DNA of 45,420 nucleotides, from positions 1 to 45,420 of the forward strand of contig JACCRF010000012.1 in assembly GCA_013813715.1 (NCBI GenBank), given 5' to 3'. This DNA is from Gemmatimonadaceae bacterium (GTDB taxonomy: Bacteria > Gemmatimonadota > Gemmatimonadetes > Gemmatimonadales > Gemmatimonadaceae). Each line of letters starts with the position of its first letter. Position 1 is the stretch's first letter. This document shows positions 21,547 through 30,197 of the stretch, one piece after another. The translations under genes and the position numbers were made by a program. The notes beneath the pieces are model-generated. The model was not told the origin of the DNA. It ran no database searches and saw only the letters and a list, made by a program, of their open reading frames with translations.

Positions 21547-22375
21547 CTTCCCATGTGGGTCGTTTCCATGCCGGATTACGGAGGAGAGCGGCGGGGTGAT
21601 ACGTGACTACGAGCGGAATCCCGTGGTAACGATGTATTTCGCCACGCAGTTTCCCGATCGCCGTCCTGGTATTCAGAAGAGTCTGCGCCGCAAACGTTCC
21701 GAACGCAACGATTACTTTCGGCTGAATGAGTTCGAGCTGACGGACTAGATACGGGCTGCACGCCGCGATCTCGTCCGGAGCCGGGTTACGGTTGCCCGGG
21801 GGCCGGTGCTTGACCACGTTGGTGATGAAGACCTGCTCGCGCGAAAGGTCGACTGCCGCCAGGATCTTTGTGAGCAGCTGTCCCGCCTGACCGACGAACG
21901 CCTTGCCGGTCGCGTCTTCGTTCGCGCCCGGCGCTTCTCCGACACAAACCAGCCGGGCCGTGACCGCACCATCGCCGGGCACTCCCCGCGTTGCCGTCTT
22001 GCAAAGCGGGCACCGCGTACAGGCTTCGACAGCGTCGGCGATCGCGTCGAGCGACGGAAGGCGCATCAGCTCGGCGCTGAAGAGCTCGGCTGCGTCGCCG
22101 CCCGCGACGATTCCGTGCGCCGACTGACTGGCCAACGTTACCGGGGCCGCGTCGCGCACAGCAGCGGGCGTTGCTCGGCTATCTGATTTCCGGGACGTCG
22201 TCTCATGCGCGTTCCGCGCGCTGGGAATTTCGGGCCTGGGCTGCGCCTCGGACGCCCCTAGCGCGCCGATGGCGCGCATTACCTCGTCCACCGTAAGCGA
22301 ATCGAAGATAAGCTCGGATTCCCCGAGATCGCGGCGCTGCTCGAGATAGAGTCGGAGCCGATCCCTAGCGTCCAT
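21500..22375 (-). CDS. Uracil-DNA glycosylase, type 4/5-like with Fe-S cluster
   Basis: This enzyme removes uracil from DNA, a role that fits its position near dnaB and the dUTP-generating dcd in the same region. The protein is 291 residues. A variable, probably disordered N-terminus of about 115 residues precedes the catalytic domain. That domain has the cluster cysteines beginning CTRCPLC, motif A GEAPGANED, the NVVKHRPPGNR segment and the terminal motif THPAALLR-like (here TYHPAALLRNP). It overlaps coaBC by 11 bp. Confidence 0.92.
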   Translation of the reverse strand: MDARDRLRLYLEQRRDLGESELIFDSLTVDEVMRAIGALGASEAQPRPEIPSARNAHETTSRKSDSRATPAAVRDAAPVTLASQSAHGIVAGGDAAELFSAELMRLPSLDAIADAVEACTRCPLCKTATRGVPGDGAVTARLVCVGEAPGANEDATGKAFVGQAGQLLTKILAAVDLSREQVFITNVVKHRPPGNRNPAPDEIAACSPYLVRQLELIQPKVIVAFGTFAAQTLLNTRTAIGKLRGEIHRYHGIPLVVTYHPAALLRNPAWKRPTWEDVQLARRILDSAAVA

Positions 22376-23585
22376 TCAGCAGCCCTTCCACACGATCGAG
22401 GATCACATCGGCGAGCTCGGTCTTCGGCATGAGCGGAACGTCCTCGGCCTGGCCGCCGGCGATGAGCAGCGTCACGCGGTTCGTCTCTCCGCCGAAGCCC
22501 GCGCCTTTTTCCACAGCGCTGTTGACCACAATCATGTCGAGAGACTTCTGCTTGAGTTTTGCTTCGCCGTTGGATAGCAAATCCTCAGTTTCGAGGGCGA
22601 ATCCGACGATAACTGCGCCGGGCTTTCTGAGGGCGATGGTCGATTTGAGGATGTCCTCGGTTTGCGCCAGCGTGATCGGCGCCGCTGGGTCACCAGCCCC
22701 ACCGCTCGCCTTCTTGATCTTGCGTGTCGCTGCTCGAGCGGGCCGGAAATCCGCCGGGGCGGCAGCCATCACGAGCACATCCGCCGATGGCAGCTCGTCG
22801 GCGACGAGGGCACGCATGTCAGCGGCACTGTCAACGCTGTGGACGTACGGACCGGCGCTCACGGCAACGTCGAGATGACCCGCCACAAGGCGCACGTCGG
22901 CACCCCGGCGCCACGCCGCTTCCGCGATGGCCACGCCCATCCGTCCAGTACTGTGATTGGAGATGAACCGCACCGGATCAATGGCCTCGCGAGTTGCGCC
23001 GGCCGTGACGACAATTCTCCTCCCGGCGAGCGTTCCGCGTCGTTCCAGCAGTCTCGCGATCTGCGTCAAGATCGTTTCCGGCTCGGGCATCCGGCCCGGC
23101 CCCGTGCCCTCGCCAACCGCGAGCGGTCCCGCGTCGGGATCGAGAACGGAATACCCGAGGTCACGAAGGTGCGCGACGTTCTTTGCGGTCTGGGCGTTTG
23201 CCCACATCCTGTCGTTCATGGCCGGCACGAGCAGGACGGGCGCGGTGTTCGCAAGCAGCGACGCGGTCAGCAGATCGTCCGCGTGACCATGGGCGGCACG
23301 CGCGAGAAAATCGGCGGTAGCCGGGGCGACCACGAAGACGGCCGCCTCCCGGGCAAGCCGAATGTGGTCGAGAGCGTTCCCCGGCCCGAAGATCTCTGAG
23401 TAGCTCTTGCGGCCCGTCACCGCTTCGAACGTTATCGCGCCGACGAACTCCTGGGACGCCCGAGTCATCACGACGTCCACGTGCGCTCCGCCCTGGGTCA
23501 GCAAGCGGGCGAGCATTACCGACTTGTAGCTTGCGATCCCCCCCGTCACACCGAGGAGGACGCGGCGGCCGTCAAATGGCCGCAT
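22365..23585 (-). CDS. coaBC: Bifunctional phosphopantothenoylcysteine synthetase/decarboxylase
   Basis: CoaBC performs two consecutive steps of coenzyme A synthesis. The protein is 406 residues. The N-terminal flavoprotein decarboxylase domain has GVTGGIASYKS, the catalytic-region histidine stretch LDHIRLAREA and the PAMNDRMW motif. The C-terminal CTP-dependent synthetase begins GRRIVVTAGATREAIDPVRF and contains the NHSTGRMG segment and AAPADFRP. It follows rpoZ by five bases. Confidence 0.96.
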   Translation of the reverse strand: MRPFDGRRVLLGVTGGIASYKSVMLARLLTQGGAHVDVVMTRASQEFVGAITFEAVTGRKSYSEIFGPGNALDHIRLAREAAVFVVAPATADFLARAAHGHADDLLTASLLANTAPVLLVPAMNDRMWANAQTAKNVAHLRDLGYSVLDPDAGPLAVGEGTGPGRMPEPETILTQIARLLERRGTLAGRRIVVTAGATREAIDPVRFISNHSTGRMGVAIAEAAWRRGADVRLVAGHLDVAVSAGPYVHSVDSAADMRALVADELPSADVLVMAAAPADFRPARAATRKIKKASGGAGDPAAPITLAQTEDILKSTIALRKPGAVIVGFALETEDLLSNGEAKLKQKSLDMIVVNSAVEKGAGFGGETNRVTLLIAGGQAEDVPLMPKTELADVILDRVEGLLNGR

Positions 23586-23590
23586 CGGAG

Positions 23591-23800
23591 CTACTCGGTG
23601 CGACGACGAGGAATGACCCGGTACTCGATCTCGCCGCGAGTGAGGTCCTCGAGCGCTCGCGTCGTGAGCTTCTTCTCTCCTGGCGCGGAGCGGTCACGCG
23701 GGAACTCGTTGAGTACGCGCGCGAAACGGGCAGCGACGAGCACGCCGAGATACTTGTTCGTCGCGTGCTTGGCGACGTCGGTGGGGATGAATACCTGCAT
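23591..23800 (-). CDS. rpoZ: DNA-directed RNA polymerase omega subunit
   Basis: Omega is a small RNA polymerase subunit that assists beta-prime folding. The protein is 69 residues. The region KYLGVLVAARFARVLNEFP matches the conserved helix of the family, and LTTRALEDLTRGEIEYRVIP forms the second conserved block. Its position between gmk and coaBC is the standard bacterial gene order. AGAAGGA precedes the ATG. Confidence 0.88.
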   Translation of the reverse strand: MQVFIPTDVAKHATNKYLGVLVAARFARVLNEFPRDRSAPGEKKLTTRALEDLTRGEIEYRVIPRRRTE

Positions 23801-23805
23801 TCCTT

Positions 23806-24450
23806 CTAACTCCTGTTCATGTTGGCCAGCTCAGCCTCGAGATTGGACACCAGCACTCCGACCCTATCCTCGAGATCGCTAACCCGCTCGAAGCGGGATC
23901 CTTCCGAACTGACAATCCCGGAAACTGCGTTTACAGTCCGGTCGAGATCGTCATTGATGACGACATAATGGTAAAGCCCAACGGATCGCAACTCGGCGGC
24001 TGCACTCTTGAGGCGCCTTGCCAGCGAATCCTCGTCCTCGGTTCCCCTCGTCCGCAAACGGTCGAGCAGCACCTGCGCGTCGGGGGGCAACACGAAGATG
24101 AGAACGGAATCCGGATAGGCGCCGATGAACTGACGCGCACCCTGAACATCGATGTCCATCACGACGTGGCGACCCTCCCCGAGGACCCGGTCGACTTCGC
24201 GCCGCAACGTACCGTACATCCGGCCGTGAACGTCGGCGAACTCCGCGAAATCTCCCCGCTCCCGTGCCGCCGCGAACTCCGCCGTATTTACAAAGTAATA
24301 ATCCCGGCCCTCAACTTCACCTTCCCGGGGCGGGCGCGTCGTACACGATACGGAATATCCCACATCCTTTCGCCGCTTCAGCAGCTCGCGAGCAATCGTC
24401 GTTTTTCCGCCTCCCGAGGGCGCAGACAGGATTACTGGGAAGCTCTTCAC
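23806..24450 (-). CDS. gmk: Guanylate kinase
   Basis: Gmk phosphorylates GMP to GDP. The protein is 214 residues. The P-loop SAPSGGGKTTI, the GMP-binding SCTTRPPREGEVEGRDYYFV and the GRMYGT motif are clear, as is the lid arginine segment RLRTRGTEDEDSLARRL. It starts at a GTG that overlaps the yicC stop (GTGA). Confidence 0.96.
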   Translation of the reverse strand: MKSFPVILSAPSGGGKTTIARELLKRRKDVGYSVSCTTRPPREGEVEGRDYYFVNTAEFAAARERGDFAEFADVHGRMYGTLRREVDRVLGEGRHVVMDIDVQGARQFIGAYPDSVLIFVLPPDAQVLLDRLRTRGTEDEDSLARRLKSAAAELRSVGLYHYVVINDDLDRTVNAVSGIVSSEGSRFERVSDLEDRVGVLVSNLEAELANMNRS

Positions 24451-25322
24451 TCGATGTTTTCGACCTGCTCTCGGATGCGTTCCAACTCCTCCTTGATCGC
24501 TACCACATGGCAGAGGACGACCGCGTCGCTCGCTTTGCTGCCGGTGGTGTTTGCCTCGCGCACCATCTCCTGGAGCAGAAACCCGAGCCGCTTGCCGACG
24601 GGCTCCGCCCCTACCTTCCCGATCGTCTCGCGGAACGCATCGATATGCGCCCTGAACCTGTCCAGCTCTTCCGCGATGTCGAGCCGATCGGCGAGCATCG
24701 CGACCTCCTGTGCCAGCCGCTGCTGGTCAACCGCGACGGCGGCCGTCAGGTCTCTCACCGCCCTTTTCATTCGCGTAACCTGCTCGACAAGCCGCGTCGG
24801 AGCCCGCTCCTCGATGCACCTCACAGACTCCGCGACAAGTCCGATACGCTCGAGTAGAAACGCCGCCAGGCGCGCGCCCTCCTCGCTCCGCATCCGGCGC
24901 AGTGCCTTGATCGCCTGCTCGACGATCATCAGGAGTTCTGCGACGGTACCCTGGTCGGACTCGTCCTGCTGCGCGTCGACTACTTCGGGAAGCGAAAGAA
25001 TTGTCCCCGCGTCGAGCGTTTCCGACAGTCCGTATCGCGACTGGAGATCACGGAGCAACGCGACGTATTCGCCGAAGCGCTGCTCGTTGATGCCCGCGCG
25101 GCGCGCGGCATCCCGATTCACACGCGCCGTCAACGCCACATGCCCGCGTGCTATCCGCTGGCGGAGCAGCTCGCGCACGTCTCCTTCCCATTTGGCGAAC
25201 TCGCCCGGAAGCTTGACGCTCGGGTTGAAGAAGCGGTGATTGACGGTCCGCAGCTCGATGCTGACGCAAGCCAGCCCCACCCGGCCCTCGGCAGAGCCGA
25301 ATCCGGTCATGCTCGATATCAT
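24447..25322 (-). CDS. yicC: YicC family endoribonuclease-like protein
   Basis: YicC proteins are associated with RNA turnover and stress tolerance; an endoribonuclease activity has been reported for relatives. The protein is 291 residues with the signature start SSMTGFG, the RTVNHRFF block and the C-terminal metal-site region EVAMLADRLDIAEELDRFRAHI, followed by KRLGFLLQEMVREANTTGSKA. It leads the run into gmk, rpoZ, coaBC. The second ATG, 12 bp inside, is an alternative start. Confidence 0.93.
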   Translation of the reverse strand: MISSMTGFGSAEGRVGLACVSIELRTVNHRFFNPSVKLPGEFAKWEGDVRELLRQRIARGHVALTARVNRDAARRAGINEQRFGEYVALLRDLQSRYGLSETLDAGTILSLPEVVDAQQDESDQGTVAELLMIVEQAIKALRRMRSEEGARLAAFLLERIGLVAESVRCIEERAPTRLVEQVTRMKRAVRDLTAAVAVDQQRLAQEVAMLADRLDIAEELDRFRAHIDAFRETIGKVGAEPVGKRLGFLLQEMVREANTTGSKASDAVVLCHVVAIKEELERIREQVENIE

Positions 25323-25334
25323 ATGTGGGTACCT

Positions 25335-25364
25335 AAGTTACGAACTGACAACGACATTTGTCAA
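25335..25364 (-). promoter_or_regulatory. Candidate promoter for the yicC run, overlapping the preceding stop codon
   Basis: TTGACA (25359-25364 on the minus strand) includes the TGA stop of the outer-membrane gene. TAACTT (25335-25340) follows after 18 bases. The predicted transcript start is only about six bases before the yicC ATG, giving a nearly leaderless message. Confidence 0.45.
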
Positions 25365-27196
25365 TTCCAGAACTCCCACCTGACCCCGTAAAGGTTGATC
25401 GCTCTCGGCATGAAAAAGTCCGGGACGGTCTGATGGTTCAACCCGGCAACGTTCCGCACCTGGTAGGAGATGATCCCACGCATGATGCGAATCTCGATGA
25501 GCGCCGATGCGATTCCACTCTCCGCCGCGCGACGCACTCCCAACGCGACGGGGTAGTCCGTTGCGCTCCTCTGGTCGTACACCAGCACGGCCTTGAAGCC
25601 GAAGTTGCCGCTTGGAAACCGCGACAGCCAGCTAGTGATGATGTTTATCTCCGAGCGGCTTTGATACCGCGGTTGATAGTAGCCTCCGTCATCCCACTGG
25701 GTCGCGACCACGTCGACGCCGATATCCTTGTACAAACGGCCGCGCAGGGCGACATAGGCGCCCTGCCGCCGCGACACCGCGACGGGAACGTACGAGGTAT
25801 CGAACAACACCGGCGCCGCCAGTACCGCGGTATCGCGGGTGATGAAACCGACGGAGAGCCAGGGTCGTCGCATAATGCGCACTCCCGCTTCGATTCGCGC
25901 CTCGGTCGAACCGGGGCGCGTATCGATCGTACCAGCGGAGTCGTCGGGCGACACGCGCGATACGGCTGCCGCCACCGCGAGAAAAGGAAGCGGCGTCACC
26001 CGCACGACAGCGTCTCCTCTATTCGTCATTGACTGTCCGTTGCGCTCGGCGTACGCCGACGCGAACGCAAAGGAGGTCGCGAACTCAAGGCGCGCATGCG
26101 GTGAGTGCGATGCTTTGTCATCGCCGGCGCGAATCCGGTGTCCCACGAGAACGCTCACCGGCCCTCTCGTAAGGCCACCCGACAGCAGGTACTGCGCGCG
26201 GTTCGTCGTCGTATCGGCCGTGTCCAGGACAACGCGTCGCTGCGTGGCCTCGGCGGCCGCTGTCAACCCGCTCGTTTCAGCGAGGCGCATCGTCGAGGCG
26301 ACAAGCTGGGCCCAGGGGCCTGAGGATGGAGTGCCGATTGCCGCTCGCGCGTACGCAAGCGTGTACGTGCCGTCGAACTCGGGTATGGAGAGGCCGTTCC
26401 CGAACGTCGGCTGAAAAACGCGCGTATGGTGACTGCGATTCGCGAAGAGATCGACACTCCAGCGAGCCCGCGCGACTCCGGCTCTGACCATCACGGAGAG
26501 TGCGTCGCCGCCACCTCCAAGCCGCGCGGCGGTCGTGCCGAGCTGCTGCGCCGCCAGCTGAATTCCCTGCCCTCCGAAGAATCTCTTACCGTAGAAACCG
26601 CGGTAGAGGTTGGTTTCCTCATCGCCCGTGAACACATCGGTTCGCGTGTATGGCGTCGTGCGATCCACCCGCCAGCTCCGCAGATGCACGCGCATCTCGT
26701 TGCCGAGCCGCTCGACGGTCAGCGATTCCAGCGTCCAGAGCTGGACGGTCGTGAGGTCGAGCATGGAGCCGGATCGCGGATCGAGGTTATCAAGCTCGAG
26801 GTCATCGTAAAAGAGCCGCACCCTGCGTAGGTCGCCGTTCACGGCGACCAGTTTCGGCGAGAGCAGCCATCCTGTACGAAACGAAATCGCGCCGGGAACG
26901 CGATCGAGAAGATCGGCGACGCTGAGCGCACCGCTGGCAAGGAGCTCGGTGCGATCCCACGCATACTGCTCTCCGATGTCGCCTGTGCGCGGCACGGCCG
27001 ATCGGCCGAAAGGTGGCTGGATCGTATCGGGACGCGGTGCGGCGCTGTCGGCTGCCGGCTTCGCGGGAAGCGGCACTTCGCTGCTGGGCGGCACCACGAC
27101 CTGCGCGTGCATCAGCGCCGGGAGCGCGCATGAAAACGCCCCGGCCGCTAAGCCGAGGCGAGCGCGGCGAGCGATGTGGCGTGCGGGAGATGTCAG
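25361..27196 (-). CDS. TonB plug-like outer-membrane beta-barrel protein
   Basis: This is probably a surface receptor or porin-like protein of unknown ligand. About 611 residues: a signal peptide with basic start (ARHIARRAR), hydrophobic core and an AxA-type site before QVVVPP, a Pro-rich spacer, a plug-like region (ASGALSVADLLDRVPGAISF...... ELDNLDP) and about 400 residues of alternating strand pattern ending in an aromatic ...VRWEFWN, the usual last strand of outer-membrane barrels. No ATG, GTG or TTG lies at the signal peptide. A CTG at 27196 overlaps the pepA stop as CTGA and has GAGGGG before it; I chose it. A GTG at 27316 would overlap pepA by over 120 bp. Confidence 0.7.
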   Translation of the reverse strand: MTSPARHIARRARLGLAAGAFSCALPALMHAQVVVPPSSEVPLPAKPAADSAAPRPDTIQPPFGRSAVPRTGDIGEQYAWDRTELLASGALSVADLLDRVPGAISFRTGWLLSPKLVAVNGDLRRVRLFYDDLELDNLDPRSGSMLDLTTVQLWTLESLTVERLGNEMRVHLRSWRVDRTTPYTRTDVFTGDEETNLYRGFYGKRFFGGQGIQLAAQQLGTTAARLGGGGDALSVMVRAGVARARWSVDLFANRSHHTRVFQPTFGNGLSIPEFDGTYTLAYARAAIGTPSSGPWAQLVASTMRLAETSGLTAAAEATQRRVVLDTADTTTNRAQYLLSGGLTRGPVSVLVGHRIRAGDDKASHSPHARLEFATSFAFASAYAERNGQSMTNRGDAVVRVTPLPFLAVAAAVSRVSPDDSAGTIDTRPGSTEARIEAGVRIMRRPWLSVGFITRDTAVLAAPVLFDTSYVPVAVSRRQGAYVALRGRLYKDIGVDVVATQWDDGGYYQPRYQSRSEINIITSWLSRFPSGNFGFKAVLVYDQRSATDYPVALGVRRAAESGIASALIEIRIMRGIISYQVRNVAGLNHQTVPDFFMPRAINLYGVRWEFWN

Positions 27197-28671
27197 GTTG
27201 ACCGGCCCCTCACGAACTCGATGAAAGTCCCGGTTGGTACGCCGGTGGGTCCCTTTGGCATGGTACCAAGGTCGGTCTCCGAGTAGGCGGTGCCGGCGAT
27301 GTCGAGATGAATCCACGGGTAACTTTCCGTGAATTCCTTCAGGAACATCGCCGCCGTCACCGCGCCGGCGGCCCGCCCTCCACTGTTCTTGATGTCTGCC
27401 ACGTCGGATTTGATGAGCTCCTTGTACTCATCCCATAGCGGCAACGACCAGCCCGGCTCGCCGGCGCGCTTGCCGGCCGCAATCACTTCGGCGATGAGGT
27501 CTTCGTCCTCGCTGAACACGCCCGTGGCGGTATGTCCGAGGGCGATCACGCACGCGCCGGTGAGAGTCGCGGCATCGACGACAACCGCCGGATCGAAGCG
27601 GCGCGCGTACGAGAGGACGTCGGCGAGAACCAGCCGACCCTCGGCGTCGGTGTTGATAATCTCGATGTATTTGCCGAGGTGGCTTCGCACCACGTCGCCC
27701 GGATTGACCGCTGTCCCGGACGGCATGTTCGTCGTCGAACCGATCAGCCCAACCACGTTCACGGGCAACTTCATCCGTCCCACGGCCTCGAGCGCGCCGA
27801 GCACGCCGGCCGCACCGCACATGTCGAATTTCATGTCCTCCATGGATTGGGCAGGCTTGATCGAAATGCCGCCGCTATCGAAGCAAAGGCCTTTTCCAAC
27901 CAGCGTCACCGGCTTCTCGCCCGCCGGGCCGCCGCGATACTCGACCGCGATGAGCTTCGGATCCTGAGGTGTCCCCTGCGCCACAGCCAGGAACGACCCC
28001 ATCCCTTCTGCCTCCATCTCGTCGCGGCCGAGGACCGTGATCGTCATTCCGTAACGATTCGCGATTTCGGTGGCCGTGGCGGCAAGAAACTCCGGTGTGC
28101 AGAGATTGCCGGGCATCATCGCAAGCGTGCGCGCGAGGGACTGGCCGGCACCGATGGCCTCACCGGTGGCGACGCCGCGTTTCGAGGCGTCGGTGTTGCT
28201 GGTGAGCAGCACTGCCTGTTCGAGCGGCCGCCGCCTCTCGCTCTCCGGCAGCGGCGTCTTCAGATTCCTGTATTCCCAGGCCCCCGCGATGAGACCCACG
28301 GTGACCGCCTCGGTGTCGCGCTCGTCGAGCTCGCCACTGTACCAGCCCATATCGCCCGCACCAAGCTTCATCGCCTGGCGCGCTGTAACCGCCGCGGAGC
28401 GACGAAACGCCCCAGGGCGATCGGCGACCTTTCCCATTCCGACAAGTACGACGCGACGCGGACCGCCCACCGGGCCGGTGAGGTGAAGCACCTCGTCGCG
28501 AGCTCCCCTGAAATCGAGCAGCTCGATCGATCGCTGGATCGCGCCCGCCATCGCTTGGTCGAGCTCTACGAGCGTTCCGGAAAGCTTCGGCTCGTCGGAA
28601 AACGCCACGCCCAGGAGTGAGCCGGTGAATTCGGCCGCGCTCCCTGCATTTATGGTGATCGAGAGCGGCAT
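27193..28671 (-). CDS. pepA: Leucyl aminopeptidase (M17 family)
   Basis: This is a cytosolic di-zinc/manganese aminopeptidase that trims N-terminal residues from peptides. The protein is 492 residues. The catalytic C-terminal domain shows VGKGLCFDSGGISIKP, the MEDMKFDMCGAAGV metal site and the family signature NTDAEGRLVLADVL. It begins directly after the icd stop (TAG then ATG). Confidence 0.96.
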   Translation of the reverse strand: MPLSITINAGSAAEFTGSLLGVAFSDEPKLSGTLVELDQAMAGAIQRSIELLDFRGARDEVLHLTGPVGGPRRVVLVGMGKVADRPGAFRRSAAVTARQAMKLGAGDMGWYSGELDERDTEAVTVGLIAGAWEYRNLKTPLPESERRRPLEQAVLLTSNTDASKRGVATGEAIGAGQSLARTLAMMPGNLCTPEFLAATATEIANRYGMTITVLGRDEMEAEGMGSFLAVAQGTPQDPKLIAVEYRGGPAGEKPVTLVGKGLCFDSGGISIKPAQSMEDMKFDMCGAAGVLGALEAVGRMKLPVNVVGLIGSTTNMPSGTAVNPGDVVRSHLGKYIEIINTDAEGRLVLADVLSYARRFDPAVVVDAATLTGACVIALGHTATGVFSEDEDLIAEVIAAGKRAGEPGWSLPLWDEYKELIKSDVADIKNSGGRAAGAVTAAMFLKEFTESYPWIHLDIAGTAYSETDLGTMPKGPTGVPTGTFIEFVRGRST

Positions 28672-29916
28672 CTACTGGTTCATACCGGCGATCACGGCAT
28701 CACCGAACGCCGACGTCGAGATTTCCGCTGCACCCGGCATTTGACGCGCGAGATCGTAGGTGACACGCCCGGACTTGATCGCGTTCTCGACGCCTGTAAC
28801 AATGAGCTTCGCCGCCTCGTTCCATCCCATGTACTCGAACATCATGACGCCGGACAGGATCACGCTTCCCGGATTTATCTTGTTGAGGCCGGCGTACTTG
28901 GGTGCCGTTCCGTGGGTCGCTTCGAATACCGCGACGCCGTCGCCAACATTGCCCCCCGGCGCAATGCCGAGCCCGCCGACCTGAGCAGCCGCCGCGTCTG
29001 ACAGATAGTCACCGTTCAGGTTGGGCGTCGCGATTACCGAGTACTCCGACGGGCGAAGCAGCATCTGCTGGAACATCGAGTCCGCGATGCGGTCGCGGAT
29101 GATGACTGCATCGGCGCGCGCCTTCGTTCCGGCCTTCGCCAGATCGGCTTCGCTGACCGTGGAGTCGCCGAACCTGTCACGCGCTACCTCATACCCCCAG
29201 TCGCGGAAAGCACCTTCGGTGAACTTCATGATGTTGCCCTTGTGTACAAGCGTGACCGATTCGCGGCACTTCGTCAGCGCGTAACGGATCGCCATCTCCA
29301 CGAGCCGCTTGGAGCCGAACTCCGACATCGGCTTGATGCCCAGCGCCGACTGTTCGCGGATCTCGCTGCCGAATTCTGTCTTCAGATATGCACGCAGCTT
29401 CTCCGCCTCTGGTGATCCGGCCTTCCACTCGATTCCGGCGTATACGTCTTCAGTGTTCTCGCGAAATATCACGACGTCCACCTTCTCGGGTTCCCTGACG
29501 GGGGCGCCCACGCCTTCGAAGTAGCGAACAGGTCGGATGCACGCGTAGAGATCCAGAACCTGACGGAGCGTTACGTTCAGCGAGCGGATGCCGCCGCCCA
29601 CGGGTGTTGTGAGCGGTCCCTTGATTGAAACGCGAAACTCCTGCATTGCGTCCACGGTCTCCTGCGGGAGCCAGTCATTGAACTGCTTGAAGGCTTTCTC
29701 GCCGGCGAAAACCTCCATCCATTCGATGCCTCGCTCGCCCTCGTATGCCCTTTCGACGGCAGCATCGAACACCCGGACCGATGCGCTCCAGATGTCAGGG
29801 CCAGTGCCGTCGCCTTCGACAAACGGAATGATGGGACGGCTGGGTACGTTGAGCTTGCGGTCCGCGAAACTGATTGGTTCGCCATTCCGCGGAACGGTCG
29901 AGATTTTGTAGTCGGG
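28672..29916 (-). CDS. icd: Isocitrate dehydrogenase (NADP-type)
   Basis: Icd oxidises isocitrate to 2-oxoglutarate in the TCA cycle. The protein is 414 residues. [13 protein letters not shown] carries the substrate-site serine that is phosphorylated in E. coli Icd. [30 protein letters not shown] and [13 protein letters not shown] are all typical of the homodimeric bacterial enzyme. A longer frame upstream is not family-like; the ATG at 29916 gives the usual MPDYKIS-type start. Its Shine-Dalgarno is poor. Confidence 0.95.
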   Translation of the reverse strand, partial: PDYKISTVPRNGEPISFADRKLNVPSRPIIPFVEGDGTGPDIWSASVRVFDAAVERAYEGERGIEWMEVFAGEKAFKQFNDWLPQETVDAMQEFRVSIKGPLTTPVGGGIRSLNVTLRQVLDLYACIRPVRYFEGVGAPVREPEKVDVVIFRENTEDVYAGIEWKAGSPEAEKLRAYLKTEFGSEIREQSALGIKPMSEFGSKRLVEMAIRYALTKCRESVTLVHKGNIMKFTEGAFRDWGYEVARDRFGDSTVSEADLAKAGTKARADAVIIRDRIADSMFQQMLLRPSEYSVIATPNLNGDYLSDAAAAQVGGLGIAPGGNVGDGVAVFEATHGTAPKYAGLNKINPGSVILSGVMMFEYMGWNEAAKLIVTGVENAIKSGRVTYDLARQMPGAAEISTSAFGDAVIAGMNQ

Positions 29917-30090
29917 CATTCTGGAAGGCACGAGGAAGGAGGCTGAAACGGTACAAACTAGGCCCGCTCTACCGTCGCAGCAACTTGAAACCGTCTGTTC
30001 ACGACCGGGCTGTCGGCGCAGCCCCGCACCCACCGGATCACCATCGCCAATCTTCAACCCGTGCCTCGCGGCGTTAGCTACCGGGGGCAC
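29917..30090 (-). promoter_or_regulatory. icd upstream region (no gene)
   Basis: This is the icd-proximal part of the 281-bp gap between icd and the terminator of the next gene. A weak promoter-like pair, TTGCTG and TAGTTT 17 bases apart, lies close to icd. I see no coding signal or strong structure. Confidence 0.3.
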
Positions 30091-30130
30091 AAAACGCGGC
30101 GGCGAATGCCCTATGGCAATCGCCGCCGCG
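30091..30130 (-). terminator. Rho-independent terminator after the hypothetical lipoprotein gene
   Basis: An 11-bp perfect stem (30120-30130 with 30095-30105; arm CGCGGCGGCGA) and a 14-base loop are followed on the minus strand by TTTT. It lies 68 bp after the stop of the gene at 30198. Confidence 0.7.
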
Positions 30131-30197
30131 CGCTTCTCCGTGATCCAGACCTACAGTCAGTAATACTGTCGAACCAATCCGCTCCGCAGTCGGCGCG

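Noticed and set aside
23968-25239. 423-codon open frame opposite yicC and gmk
   Set aside because: It spans two well-supported genes in antisense and is Ser/Arg-rich, typical of a shadow frame.
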